From an uncultured Eggerthellaceae bacterium (GTDB taxonomy: Bacteria; Actinomycetota; Coriobacteriia; Coriobacteriales; Eggerthellaceae), in assembly GCA_949840905.1 (NCBI GenBank), contig CATKXW010000006.1:19073-83072 (forward strand): a DNA stretch of 64,000 nt. Reading direction: 5' to 3'. Below are positions 17,279 to 26,264 of this stretch, in pieces. The translations under genes were made by a program, and so were the position numbers. Numbering within the stretch: position 1 is the first letter of the stretch; each line of letters starts with the position of its first letter. The notes beneath the pieces are model-generated. The model searched no databases. It worked only from the letters and a program-made list of their open reading frames with translations, and had not been told where the DNA came from.

Positions 17279-18120
17279 AGCAGGTCCACGGTGGCCGAGC
17301 GCATGGCGCAGCAGCCGAGATTGATGGCCACGGGCAGCGCGGCGATATGGCACGGGGCCGTTTCCAGATGCACGGCCACGGCAGTGGGCGCGCCGCCGAG
17401 CCCTCCCGGACCTATGGCGAGGTCGTTGATGGCATCCAGAAGCTCGCGTTCGAACAGCGCCGCCTCCTCGTTGGCGGCAGGAGAGCCCACTTCGCGCAGC
17501 AGCGCATGCTTGGCCATGCCGCCCACCTTGTCGAAGGTAGCTCCTACGCCGAGCCCTACCACTAGGGGCGGACAGGCGTTGACGCCCTTCTCGCGTACGC
17601 AGGCGAGCACCGCGCATCTGACGCCTTCGCGCCCCGCGCCCGGTGGCAGCATCACCACGCGCGAAGCGTTGTCGGAGCCGCCCCCTTTCAGCAGCACATG
17701 CACGCGCGCACCGGGACGCTCGGTGAAGCGGACCTCGCAGAAGGCGGGGGTGTTGTCCCCGGTGTTGGTGCGATCGAACAGGGCGTCGCGCAGAAGCGAC
17801 ATGCGCAAACGACCCTTCTCGTAGGCTCGGGCGACCGCAGCGTTCACTTCTGAGAACACGTTGCCGGGAACCGCGACGTCAGGACCCGCTTCCAGGCAGA
17901 CCCATACCGAGCCGGTGTCTTGGCAGATGGGAACCCGGTCGGTCTCGCCGATGGCGGCGTTCTCTAAAATGCTCGCGAGCACGCTCTTCGCGCGCGCGTC
18001 AGAGCATCGGGACGCGAACGTTTCCAACGCCTGCCGATAGTCGGGCCGCAACGTGACGGCGCATTCCGTGATGGCCGTCCCGACAGCTCGGCTCACCGCA
18101 GCGGCATCCACTTGCTCCAT
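17275..18120 (-). CDS. Class I fumarase alpha subunit
   Basis: The catalytic [4Fe-4S] subunit that hydrates fumarate to malate. Cysteines for the cluster are visible in PICQDTGSV, in GVNACPPLVVGLGVGATFD and in LPVAINLGCCAMR. The ATG at 18120 is preceded by AAGGAGGGG at 9 bases and gives 281 residues, the normal size. A longer frame upstream has no comparable ribosome site. It is the first gene of a two-gene operon with the beta subunit. It diverges from malic enzyme, so both C4-acid enzymes may share a control region. Confidence 0.92.
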   Translation of the reverse strand: MEQVDAAAVSRAVGTAITECAVTLRPDYRQALETFASRCSDARAKSVLASILENAAIGETDRVPICQDTGSVWVCLEAGPDVAVPGNVFSEVNAAVARAYEKGRLRMSLLRDALFDRTNTGDNTPAFCEVRFTERPGARVHVLLKGGGSDNASRVVMLPPGAGREGVRCAVLACVREKGVNACPPLVVGLGVGATFDKVGGMAKHALLREVGSPAANEEAALFERELLDAINDLAIGPGGLGGAPTAVAVHLETAPCHIAALPVAINLGCCAMRSATVDLL

Positions 18121-18156
18121 AGGGCAGCGCCCCTCCTTCGCTTCAAGTGATACGTC

Positions 18157-18162
18157 TATAAT
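18157..18162 (+). promoter_or_regulatory. Possible -10 of malic enzyme
   Basis: A perfect TATAAT at 18157-18162 faces malic enzyme, 77 bases before its start, but no convincing -35 is present. The leader contains two similar ATGGT-CGC-AT-like stretches, so a regulator site is possible. Confidence 0.4.
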
Positions 18163-18239
18163 GGTCGCATACCTTTCAATGGTACGCGATAGCGCGCCAT
18201 CGAGCACCTAAGTTCACCGTCCTTTCGAGGAAGAAGACC

Positions 18240-19412
18240 ATGGCAGAAGAGAGAACGCTCACCGAAGAATCGCTGGCGCTGCACGAACAGTGGCAAGGCA
18301 AGCTGGACGTCATGCCGAAATGTCCGCTGCAGACCAGGCACGACCTGGCGCTCGCCTATACGCCTGGGGTGGCGGAGCCGTGCAAGAAGATAGCGGCGGA
18401 CCCGTCGGCGGTGTATGACTACACCATGAAGGCGAACACGGTGGCGGTGGTGAGCGATGGTTCGGCCGTGCTGGGTCTGGGCAACATCGGCGCTGCGGCC
18501 GCGCTGCCGGTCATGGAGGGCAAAGCAGCCCTGTTCCGTGCGTTCGGCGGCTTGAACGCGGTGCCGATCTGTCTCGACACCCAAGATACCGACGAGATCG
18601 TGCGCGCGTGCATCCAGCTGGCCCCGGTGTTCGGCGGCATCAACTTGGAGGACATCGCAGCTCCTCGCTGCTTCGAGATAGAGGCGCGCTTGAACGACGC
18701 CCTCGACATCCCCGTGTTCCATGACGATCAGCATGGCACGGCCATCGTAGTGCTGAGCGGGCTGATCAACGCCCTGCGCTTGGTAGGGAAGAGCGCGGAT
18801 GCGGTGCGGGTGGTGGTCAACGGCGCGGGATCTGCCGGCATCGCCATCGCCAAGCTGCTGATCGCCTACGGTTTCGCCGATGTGACCATGTGCGACGTTC
18901 GCGGCATCCTTTGCTCGACCTACGAGGGCATGAACGAGGCCCAGCGCGCCATGCTGGCGGTGACGAATCGCGAGGACCGTTCGGGCACCCTCGCCGATGC
19001 CATGGACGGTGCCGACATCGTCATCGGGGTCTCTGCGCCGGGCGTCATCACCGAGGCGATGGTGGCCTCTATGGCCGATGATGCCATCGTGTTCGCTATG
19101 GCGAATCCCACTCCCGAGATATTCCCTGATGAGGCGCGTCGCGCCGGAGCCCGCGTGGTGGGCACCGGGCGTTCCGACTTCGCGAACCAGGTGAACAACG
19201 TCATCGCGTTCCCGGGCATATTCAAAGGCGCTCTGCGCGCCCGGGCCGAGCGCATCACCGATGAGATGAAGCTGGCCGCTGCGGTGGCCTTGGCCGCGTT
19301 GGTGAGCGACGAGGAGCTGGCGGAGGACTTCGTGATGGTCGATCCGTTCGACCCGCGCGTGGCCGATGCGGTGGCCGAGGCCGTGGAGCGCTGCGCTCGC
19401 GAGGGCCGCTAG
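18240..19412 (+). CDS. NAD(P)-dependent malic enzyme
   Basis: Oxidatively decarboxylates malate to pyruvate. The 390-residue bacterial short form contains LAYTPGVAEPC, GLGNIGAAAALPVMEGKA, the metal-site stretch DDQHGTAIVVLSGLINAL and a Rossmann motif VVNGAGSAGIAIAKLL. Near the end GTGRSDFANQVNNVIAFPG is typical of the short family. A GAGGAAGAAG ribosome site precedes the ATG. With fumarase next door it would link C4 acids to pyruvate. Cofactor preference cannot be read with confidence. It ends 21 bases before tmk. Confidence 0.93.
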   Translation: MAEERTLTEESLALHEQWQGKLDVMPKCPLQTRHDLALAYTPGVAEPCKKIAADPSAVYDYTMKANTVAVVSDGSAVLGLGNIGAAAALPVMEGKAALFRAFGGLNAVPICLDTQDTDEIVRACIQLAPVFGGINLEDIAAPRCFEIEARLNDALDIPVFHDDQHGTAIVVLSGLINALRLVGKSADAVRVVVNGAGSAGIAIAKLLIAYGFADVTMCDVRGILCSTYEGMNEAQRAMLAVTNREDRSGTLADAMDGADIVIGVSAPGVITEAMVASMADDAIVFAMANPTPEIFPDEARRAGARVVGTGRSDFANQVNNVIAFPGIFKGALRARAERITDEMKLAAAVALAALVSDEELAEDFVMVDPFDPRVADAVAEAVERCAREGR

Positions 19413-19433
19413 GGCGTGGAGGCTTTCGCCGAC

Positions 19434-20117
19434 ATGGAGCAAAGGAACGCCCGCGAGGGTGCGGGATCGACCGGCACGTTCATCACGTTCGAGGGCGGGG
19501 ACGGGGTCGGCAAGTCGACCCATATCGGTCTTCTGGCCGAAGCTCTGGAGCGTCATGGCTATGAGGTGGTGTCGGTGCGGGAGCCCGGCGGTACTGCCAT
19601 CGGCGAGGCATTGCGGGCGCTCGTGTTGGACCCTGCGAACGATTCGATGGCCCCCGCCACCGAGCTTCTCGTTTACGAGGCGGCTCGGGCGCAGATAGCA
19701 GCCGAGGTCATCGCCCCGGCGCTCGCGCGCGGGGCTGTGGTGCTGTGCGATCGCTTCTTCGATTCCACGGTGGCCTACCAGGCCTTCGCCCGGGGGCTCG
19801 ACCGCGGCTTCGTGGAAGCGGCCAATCGCTTCGCTGCAGACGGTCTGGTTCCCGACCGCACCCTGTTGCTGGTATGCGGCGAGGCGTCCGTCGGGCTCGA
19901 TCGGGCTCAGGGCCATGCGGCTCCTGACCGCCTCGAACAGGAGGGCGTGGCCTTCCATCAGCGGGTGGCTGAGGGTTTCGCTGCTATCGCTCAGGAAGAT
20001 CCGGCCCGGGTGCGCGTCATCGATTCTCGTGGCGACAGGGCCGCCACTGCCCGTGCTATCGCGGCAGCCCTGGCCGACCTGTTCCCGTGGATGGCAGAAG
20101 AGGTCGCCTGTGGCTGA
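19434..20117 (+). CDS. tmk: Thymidylate kinase
   Basis: Phosphorylates dTMP to dTDP. The P-loop FEGGDGVGKSTH, the DR(F) motif in LCDRFFDSTVAYQAF and the REPGGT motif are present. I prefer the ATG at 19434 (GGAGG 11 bases upstream) to a GTG at 19416. Either leaves a short unstructured N-terminus before the P-loop. The lid region is short, and the C-terminal part is slightly longer than the 205-215 residues common in the family. It overlaps holB by 8 bases, a classical tmk-holB pairing. Confidence 0.94.
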   Translation: MEQRNAREGAGSTGTFITFEGGDGVGKSTHIGLLAEALERHGYEVVSVREPGGTAIGEALRALVLDPANDSMAPATELLVYEAARAQIAAEVIAPALARGAVVLCDRFFDSTVAYQAFARGLDRGFVEAANRFAADGLVPDRTLLLVCGEASVGLDRAQGHAAPDRLEQEGVAFHQRVAEGFAAIAQEDPARVRVIDSRGDRAATARAIAAALADLFPWMAEEVACG

Positions 20118-21279
20118 TGCGTTCGAGAACATCCTCGGCCAGCCCCAGGTGCGTGATTTCCTGCGGGCTTCCGTGAGGTCGGAGCATGTGACCCATGCCT
20201 ATCTGTTCACCGGGCCCACCGGATCGAACAAGACCCTGGCCGCCTATGCTCTCGCTCAGGCCGTGCTGTGCCCGAAAGGGCCGCAGGGCCCGCGCGGCGG
20301 CGCTTGTGGCGCTTGCGGCGATTGCGGGCGCATCATGCGGCGCAAACATCCTGACGTGCATTACTACGAGCCGGGCGGCGCTAACACCTATCTGATCGAG
20401 CAGATCCGCGAGATCGTGAACGATGCTTCGCTGGCGCCCATCCAGGCGCAGAAGAAGGTGTACATCATCGACCGCGCCGACCTGTTGGGCACCGCTTCTG
20501 CTAATGCGTTTCTGAAGACGCTGGAAGAGCCGCCTGACAATGTGCTCATCATCTTGCTCGGGCGTACGCGCGAAGCGATGCTTCCTACCATAGTGTCGCG
20601 CTGTCAGGTGGTGCCGTTTCGGCATATTCCCGTGAGCGAGGCGGCCGGCATCGTGTCACAGAACACGGGAGCCTCCTTCGACCTGGCGCGCATCGCCATC
20701 GAAGCGTGCGGCGGCTCCATCACTCGTGGCATCGAGTTCCTGAAGGCTCACGGCAACGAGAGGCTGGCGTTTCGCAGCGAGGTGCTGGAGGTGATGGCTT
20801 CGTTGCCGGCGGCCGATGCGTGGGATATCATCGGCTATGTGCGACGGCTGCTCGAACTGTCCCAGGCCCCGGCTGACGAGCTGCGGGCCTTGCAGGAGTC
20901 GGAGATAGCCGAGAACTCCGACTTCCTCGCGCGCTCGGCCTTGCGCCAGGTGGAGGCGCGCAACAAGCGACGCCTGACGGCCAAGACCCGCGAGGGGCTC
21001 ATGCAGACCACCGCCATCATGGCGTCGTGGCTGCGCGATGTGATGGTCGCATGCGCTGGCACGGCGGAGCTGATCGTGAACACCGACCGCCGCGAGGCCA
21101 TCCTGGCCGTGGCAGCCCGCACCGACGCAGCACGGCTCGCCCGTGGCTTGCGGGCGGTGGAGCGGTGCGATCGCGCTATCGCCTATAATGTTTCCCCAGA
21201 AACGTGTCTCGACACGTTGCTCTTCGAAGTGAAAGAGGTCTTACATGGTTCGGGTAGCACCGATCAGCGTTGCCCATGA
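20110..21279 (+). CDS. holB: DNA polymerase III delta' subunit
   Basis: A clamp-loader subunit. It starts at a GTG (20110) with AAGAGG 6 bases upstream and begins ADAFENILGQPQVRDFL. The P-loop position reads GPTGSNKT, so the usual second glycine is Asn, which agrees with delta' often not hydrolysing ATP. A four-cysteine zinc module (CGACGDCGR and the preceding CPKG) follows. The SRC motif (VSRCQVVPF) supplies the arginine finger used in trans. The length is 389 residues. It overlaps tmk by 8 bases and ricT by 35 bases. Confidence 0.92.
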   Translation: MADAFENILGQPQVRDFLRASVRSEHVTHAYLFTGPTGSNKTLAAYALAQAVLCPKGPQGPRGGACGACGDCGRIMRRKHPDVHYYEPGGANTYLIEQIREIVNDASLAPIQAQKKVYIIDRADLLGTASANAFLKTLEEPPDNVLIILLGRTREAMLPTIVSRCQVVPFRHIPVSEAAGIVSQNTGASFDLARIAIEACGGSITRGIEFLKAHGNERLAFRSEVLEVMASLPAADAWDIIGYVRRLLELSQAPADELRALQESEIAENSDFLARSALRQVEARNKRRLTAKTREGLMQTTAIMASWLRDVMVACAGTAELIVNTDRREAILAVAARTDAARLARGLRAVERCDRAIAYNVSPETCLDTLLFEVKEVLHGSGSTDQRCP

Positions 21280-22861
21280 TCCCCGCGCTCTGTGGTTCGA
21301 CCCGGGCGATCTTGAGATAGAGCCTAATGCGCGAGTAGTGGTGGAGACGGCCCGCGGCGTCGAGTTCGGCCGCATGGTGGGTCCTTGTTTGGAAGTGGAA
21401 GAATCCGAGGTCAAGGCGCTGAAGAGCCCGCTGAAGCCGGTGCTTCGCGTGGCCGATGACGCCGATATCGCCCAGGCGGCCGAGATGGAAGAGCGCGGGC
21501 GGGAAGCCCTGCCGCTGTTCAAGGAGATGGCCGCCGAGCTTCATGACGATATGCATCCCATCTCGGTGGAGTTCTTGCTCGATGGGGACAAGGCCGTGTT
21601 CTACTTCGAGGCGGAGGAGCGCGTGGACTTCCGCGAGCTGGTACGCCGCTTGGCCGCTCATTTCCATGTGCGCATCGACATGCGCCAAGTGGGCGTGCGC
21701 GATGAGGCTCGCATGGTGGGCGGTCTGGGCCATTGTGGCCAAGAGCTGTGCTGCAAGCGCATGGGCGGGGAGTTCTGCCCGGTCTCGATCCGCATGGCAA
21801 AAGAGCAGGACCTCTCGCTGAACCCTCAGAAGATATCCGGTCTGTGCGGCCGTCTCATGTGCTGTTTGCGCTATGAGTACGAGGCCTATAAGGACTTCAA
21901 GCAGCGGGCACCGAAGGTGGGGGCGAAGATCGCCACGCCGGAGGGCGAAGCGGTAGTGTGCGAGCTGGACGTTCCGCGGGAAGAAGTGGCGTTGAAGCTG
22001 GGCGATGAGAAGCCGGTGAAGGTGCCGCTGTCCGGCTTCGAGGAGCCTAAGGCTGCTGCGGGGAGCGATGGGCCGGCGCGGCCCAAAGCCGTTACCCCTG
22101 AGGCCTGGGAGGAAGCGAAGCTGGAAGCTGAAGGTGAGCTGATAGGCGGTGCGCTCACGTTCCTCACCTCGCAGTTCACCGGCAGCGACAAGGTGGCCAA
22201 GGGCTTGCGGGCGCGCCGTATAGACGGCGAGGATACCGAGAAGGGCGAGCGTCGCTCGTCGGGCCGCCGTCGGTCGCGTTCCGATCGCGGGCGCTCGGGC
22301 TCTTCCGGCTCGAAGGCCGCGCCTCCCGCTGCTGAGGCGCGCAAGCCTCGGCGGCGCCGTTCCACCAAGATCGCTGATGGCGAAGTGGTGGGCACCGAGA
22401 AGGTGAAGCAGGAGGACAAGAGTCCTTCTGAGAAGGGGGCCGGTCCCGGTTCGCGCTCTGGCTCGTCAGGATCGGGGCGTACCCGTCGCCGTCGCTCCTC
22501 CGGTTCGCGCTCTCAAGGCGCAGGTCAGGGGCAACAGAGCGGTGCCAAGCGGGACCGCTCGTCGCAGCAGGGCAAGGGCAGCGGTAACGGCAACGGGCCG
22601 CGCCCGGGCCAACGCTCTTCGGGACTTCGCAATGCCGATGCTCGTGGAGAAGGCGGCAACAAGCGACGCAAGCCTGGCAACCAGAGCGATAAGGGGAGCG
22701 CCTCCAAGGGACCGAAGGACCAGAAGGATGGCGGCGGCGATACCGGCGGCTCAGGTACTTCGCGTCGACGCAGAAGGCGTCGTAGCCGGTCGGGCGGCGG
22801 CTCATCCGGATCCGGCGGCCAGGGTCCCTCCGCTGCGGGTGCGCCGAAGGGCGATGCCTGA
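21245..22861 (+). CDS. ricT: PSP1-domain protein RicT (YaaT) with a long basic disordered tail
   Basis: In Bacillus, RicT joins RicA and RicF in an Fe-S Y-complex that helps RNase Y and affects development. The PSP1 domain occupies about residues 1-260, with cysteines 164, 169, 170, 178, 201, 206 and 207 (GHCGQELCCKRM and GLCGRLMCCLRYEYE) matching the cluster ligands. About 270 more residues of Arg, Ser, Gly, Lys repeats follow (RRRRSRS-like and GSSGSGG-like), with no hydrophobic core. Typical RicT is about 270 residues, so half of this protein is extra. The tail probably binds RNA or anionic partners. It starts inside holB after GAGGT. Confidence 0.9.
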   Translation: MVRVAPISVAHDPRALWFDPGDLEIEPNARVVVETARGVEFGRMVGPCLEVEESEVKALKSPLKPVLRVADDADIAQAAEMEERGREALPLFKEMAAELHDDMHPISVEFLLDGDKAVFYFEAEERVDFRELVRRLAAHFHVRIDMRQVGVRDEARMVGGLGHCGQELCCKRMGGEFCPVSIRMAKEQDLSLNPQKISGLCGRLMCCLRYEYEAYKDFKQRAPKVGAKIATPEGEAVVCELDVPREEVALKLGDEKPVKVPLSGFEEPKAAAGSDGPARPKAVTPEAWEEAKLEAEGELIGGALTFLTSQFTGSDKVAKGLRARRIDGEDTEKGERRSSGRRRSRSDRGRSGSSGSKAAPPAAEARKPRRRRSTKIADGEVVGTEKVKQEDKSPSEKGAGPGSRSGSSGSGRTRRRRSSGSRSQGAGQGQQSGAKRDRSSQQGKGSGNGNGPRPGQRSSGLRNADARGEGGNKRRKPGNQSDKGSASKGPKDQKDGGGDTGGSGTSRRRRRRRSRSGGGSSGSGGQGPSAAGAPKGDA

Positions 22862-24324
22862 TGAGGGGCGATAGCGCGTTGCTCACCGATCTGTACCAGA
22901 TCACCATGGCCCAAGGCTACTGGGAGCGCGAGCGGATGTGCGGCGAGGTCGAGGAAGCCTGTTTCATCATGCACTTCCGCGATCATCCCTTCAAAGGCGG
23001 ATACGCTATCGCTTGCGGCATGGCGCAGTTGGCCGAGCTGGTGGAGGACTATCGCTTCACCGAAGAGGATATCGCCTATCTGGCTACGTTGGAGGCTCCC
23101 GGAGGCGGTGCGCTGTTCAAACCCGCGTTCCTCGAGCATCTGGGCGCGCTGCGCCTGCGGGTGGATATCGACTGCGTGGAAGAGGGCACCCCGGTGTTCC
23201 CTTACGAGCCCTTGGTGCGCGTCATGGGTCCTATCATGGAATGTCAGCTGCTGGAAACAGCGCTGCTCAACATCGTGAACTTCCAAACGCTCATAGCCAC
23301 CAAGGCGGCACGGGTGTGCCAAGCGGCCGATGGGCGTCCGGTGGCCGAGTTCGGGCTGCGACGCGCTCAAGGTCTGGGCGGGGTGTGGGCTTCCCGCGCT
23401 GCGGTGGTGGGCGGATGCGCGTCCACTTCCAACGTGCTGGCTGGCAAGCTGTTCGACCTGCCGGTGTCGGGCACCCATGCCCATTCCTGGGTGATGGCGT
23501 TTCCTGACGAGCTCACGGCGTTTCGGGCCTATGCCGAGGCGTTTCCGAACAATTGCGTGTTGCTGGTGGACTCCTATGACGTGGAGCAGGGGATGCGCAA
23601 TGCGGTGACCGTCGGTCTTGAGATGAAGGCGCGCGGACAGAAGTTGAGCGGCATCCGCATCGATTCGGGAGACCTGGCGTGGTTGGCGAAGATGGCTCGG
23701 CGCATGCTGGATGAAGCCGGCCTGACCGATACGGGCATCGTGTTGTCGAACGACCTGGATGAGCACACCATCGAGTCGATCCTGGGCGAGGGGGCTCCGG
23801 TGGATTCCTGGGGCGTGGGCACGAAGCTGGCTACCGCCTACGACCAACCGACGCTCGGCGGTGTCTACAAGCTATCTGCCACGCGCTCGGGCAAGGAGGG
23901 TTCGTGGACCGATCGCTTGAAGATATCGGAGACTGCGGCCAAGCTGACCACGCCAGGCATCCTGGACGTGCGACGCTACTATAACGAGGACGGGACCATC
24001 GCAGGCGACATGGTGTTCGATCGAGAGAAGCCTCTCGACGAGCGCGAGATCATCGTGGATCCTCTTGATAGCCTGCGCCAGAAGCATTTGAGCGGCAAGC
24101 GCTTCATCACGCTGTTGCAGCCGCTCGCGCGAGGAGGGCGCGTGGTGCTCGATGCTGCTGGTCGCTCGGCCTTGGAGGCGCGAGCGCGCGCCCAGGAGGG
24201 GCTGCTCACCTTGGACGAGAGCCAGAAGCGCATGCTGAACCCGCACACCTATCCGGTGGGCCTGGAATACTCGCTGCATGAGCGCCGGCGCCAGCTGGTG
24301 GCCAGCCTGCGCGACATCGTTTGA
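22861..24324 (+). CDS. pncB: Nicotinate phosphoribosyltransferase
   Basis: Makes nicotinate mononucleotide from nicotinate and PRPP in NAD salvage. The N-terminus LLTDLYQITMAQGYW, the middle region GLRRAQG and GTHAHSWVMAF, and the phosphate-binding stretch IRIDSGDLAWLAK are diagnostic. The 487-residue length is normal for the bacterial long form. The ATG shares a base with the ricT stop (TGATG), so expression is coupled. It is followed after 17 bases by a DegV-family gene. Confidence 0.94.
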   Translation: MRGDSALLTDLYQITMAQGYWERERMCGEVEEACFIMHFRDHPFKGGYAIACGMAQLAELVEDYRFTEEDIAYLATLEAPGGGALFKPAFLEHLGALRLRVDIDCVEEGTPVFPYEPLVRVMGPIMECQLLETALLNIVNFQTLIATKAARVCQAADGRPVAEFGLRRAQGLGGVWASRAAVVGGCASTSNVLAGKLFDLPVSGTHAHSWVMAFPDELTAFRAYAEAFPNNCVLLVDSYDVEQGMRNAVTVGLEMKARGQKLSGIRIDSGDLAWLAKMARRMLDEAGLTDTGIVLSNDLDEHTIESILGEGAPVDSWGVGTKLATAYDQPTLGGVYKLSATRSGKEGSWTDRLKISETAAKLTTPGILDVRRYYNEDGTIAGDMVFDREKPLDEREIIVDPLDSLRQKHLSGKRFITLLQPLARGGRVVLDAAGRSALEARARAQEGLLTLDESQKRMLNPHTYPVGLEYSLHERRRQLVASLRDIV

Positions 24325-24341
24325 AAGGGAAGGGAGCCGTC

Positions 24342-25289
24342 ATGCCCCAATGCCGACTGATCGTGGATTCCTGTTGTGATCTGCCTTATCCCATGGTGGA
24401 CAAGGAGGGCATCGAGCTGCTGCGCTTCCCCTATGTGTGCGATGGCGGCACGTTCGAGGACGACCTGTTCCGCACCCGCACGCCGGAGGATTTCTACGGC
24501 GCGATGCGCAGCGGTGCCGAGCCCACCACCGCTCAGCTCACCATGCCGGTGCTCCAGGAGCTGTTCGAGCGCGTGGCAGCCGACGGCACGCCCACGGTGT
24601 ATCTCTCCTTCACCAGCGGGCTTTCCGGTAGCTACGATGCGGCCATGCTCGTGCGCGATCAGGTGCTGGCCGAGCATCCTGACCTTGAGCTGTACGTGGT
24701 GGACACCCTGTTGCCCTCGGTGGCCGAAGGGCTGCTGGTGCAGGAGGCCATCGTGCAATGGGAGAAGGGCTTGACCGCCCGAGAACTGGCGGCGTGGGCC
24801 GAAGAGGCACGCTTCTTCGTGGACGAGGTGTTCATGGTGGAAGACCTCGATACCCTGCGTCGCGGCGGCCGCATCCCCTCTACCGTGGCCGTGGCCGGAG
24901 CGGCGCTGGACGTGAAACCGCTGTTGACCGTGGATGTGGAGGGCAAGCTGGCCATGACCGGCGTGGCTCGTGGTCGCAAGAAGGGCATCAAGCAGCTGGC
25001 GGAGTACTACGCGAAGAACGCAGCCGATACCGAGGGCGCGCAGGTGGTCGTCGTGGCCCACGCCGATTGCCCGAAGGATCTGCAACGGTTGAAGGAAGCG
25101 CTGCAGAAGGCGAACGAGAACATCCTGTTCGTCGAAGCGAACATCGGGCCGGTCATCGGCTCTCATGTGGGCCCGGGCATGGTGGCGGCCGCGTTCTGGG
25201 GCACCGACCAGCGCAAGAAGCTGTCCGTGGCCGAGCGCATCGCCAAGCGCGTGAAAGGCGGTAATACGAATAGAGAAGGCGAGGAATAG
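24342..25289 (+). CDS. DegV-family fatty-acid-binding protein
   Basis: DegV proteins bind fatty acids and in Firmicutes (FakB) deliver them to a fatty acid kinase. The N-terminal IVDSCCDLPYPMV, the lipid-binding T/S stretch YLSFTSGLSGSYDAA and the C-terminal GPVIGSHVGPGMVAAAFWG are characteristic. AAGGGAG lies 6 bases before the ATG at 24342, which gives 315 residues. No FakA partner is visible nearby. It sits 3 bases before the next gene. Confidence 0.9.
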   Translation: MPQCRLIVDSCCDLPYPMVDKEGIELLRFPYVCDGGTFEDDLFRTRTPEDFYGAMRSGAEPTTAQLTMPVLQELFERVAADGTPTVYLSFTSGLSGSYDAAMLVRDQVLAEHPDLELYVVDTLLPSVAEGLLVQEAIVQWEKGLTARELAAWAEEARFFVDEVFMVEDLDTLRRGGRIPSTVAVAGAALDVKPLLTVDVEGKLAMTGVARGRKKGIKQLAEYYAKNAADTEGAQVVVVAHADCPKDLQRLKEALQKANENILFVEANIGPVIGSHVGPGMVAAAFWGTDQRKKLSVAERIAKRVKGGNTNREGEE

Positions 25290-25292
25290 ACC

Positions 25293-26264
25293 ATGGCGCA
25301 CGCATACGCGTATCGGGGCAACGAGCGGTTCATCGCTGCTATGGCAGGGCGGCTGGAAGAAGCTGGATACCAGCGCACCGAGGAGGTGGCGGCCGCCGAC
25401 ATCCTGCTGTCGTTCTGCACGAGCCACAGCCAGCTCGAAGAGCTCTACTTCGGCGATGCCGGCTTCATCCAGGATGCCCGTCCCGGTAGCGTGCTCATCG
25501 ACGTCAGCTCGTGCACGCCGAACCTGGCGCGGGAGATGAACGCGGTGGCCACGGTGAGCGACCTGGTGATGGTGGAAGCGCCGTTCACGTTGCATGACCT
25601 GACCGCTGCTGACGGGTTCGCCAAGCAGAACCTGCTGTGCTTCGTCGCCAGCGAGAGCGAGGGCACTGCGGTGGACGAAGTGGCGCTGCCGTTCTGTGAA
25701 GCGCTGTTCGGCGACTGCGAGCGAAGCGGTGCGCCAGGGAGCGCCCAGCTGTTGCGAGCCGCCCATACCTTGCAGGCTACGTCCCAGATGATCGCCGTCA
25801 TCGAGGCTGATGCGCTGTGCTCTGCCATGCGCCGCTCTGTGAACGGGGCGGGCTTGGAGAAGCTGAGGCTGCAAGCCGATAGCGCCGAGGCGACCCGTGT
25901 TCTGCGGGCTGTTCATGAGCAGCGATTCGAGGGCGCTTATACGGTGGAGATGCTGATGGCAGCGTTATCTTCGGCTATCATGGCCGCCGATGACAGCGAG
26001 CTCATCCTTCCTCAGGCTGAGGCGGCGCTGCATCTGTTGGAGCTGCTGGCCGTCATCGGCGGCAGCGACAAGGCACCGGCGGCTCTGGCTCTCGTCTATG
26101 GAGACGAGGAAGCCTGCGCTGTTCAAGGGCTCGATTGGACCCGTGCCGAGCAGGTCTACAGTGAGGATCGCGACCATGACCATGATGGGTTCGGCGACCA
26201 CGACGAAGACGACCTTGGCTATGGCGATGATGACGGATTCGGCTACGATTACTCTTCCAACTGA
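25293..26264 (+). CDS. Degenerate beta-hydroxyacid-dehydrogenase-like protein with an Asp/Gly tail
   Basis: The fold resembles 3-hydroxyisobutyrate/6-phosphogluconate dehydrogenases: VLIDVSSCTP matches their DxSS(x)P motif, and GAPGSAQLLRAAHTLQ matches the GxxGSGQxxK helix. Key features are missing. No GxGxxG dinucleotide loop is present at the N-terminus, and the catalytic lysine position reads Arg. The last 32 residues are almost only Asp, Gly, His and aromatic (DHDHDGFGDHDEDD and GYGDDDGFGYDY), like a metal-binding tail. The start of the downstream radical SAM gene probably lies inside this tail. It may be a pseudoenzyme or bind another ligand. Confidence 0.7.
   Translation: MAHAYAYRGNERFIAAMAGRLEEAGYQRTEEVAAADILLSFCTSHSQLEELYFGDAGFIQDARPGSVLIDVSSCTPNLAREMNAVATVSDLVMVEAPFTLHDLTAADGFAKQNLLCFVASESEGTAVDEVALPFCEALFGDCERSGAPGSAQLLRAAHTLQATSQMIAVIEADALCSAMRRSVNGAGLEKLRLQADSAEATRVLRAVHEQRFEGAYTVEMLMAALSSAIMAADDSELILPQAEAALHLLELLAVIGGSDKAPAALALVYGDEEACAVQGLDWTRAEQVYSEDRDHDHDGFGDHDEDDLGYGDDDGFGYDYSSN

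Noticed and set aside
17279..17617. Further upstream extension of the fumarase beta frame into the alpha gene
   Set aside because: The region encodes the alpha subunit in another frame, and the ATGA overlap at 17278 gives a natural start.
18156..20132. Minus-strand open frame of 658 codons opposite malic enzyme and tmk
   Set aside because: Shadow of conserved genes; it has no recognisable domain.
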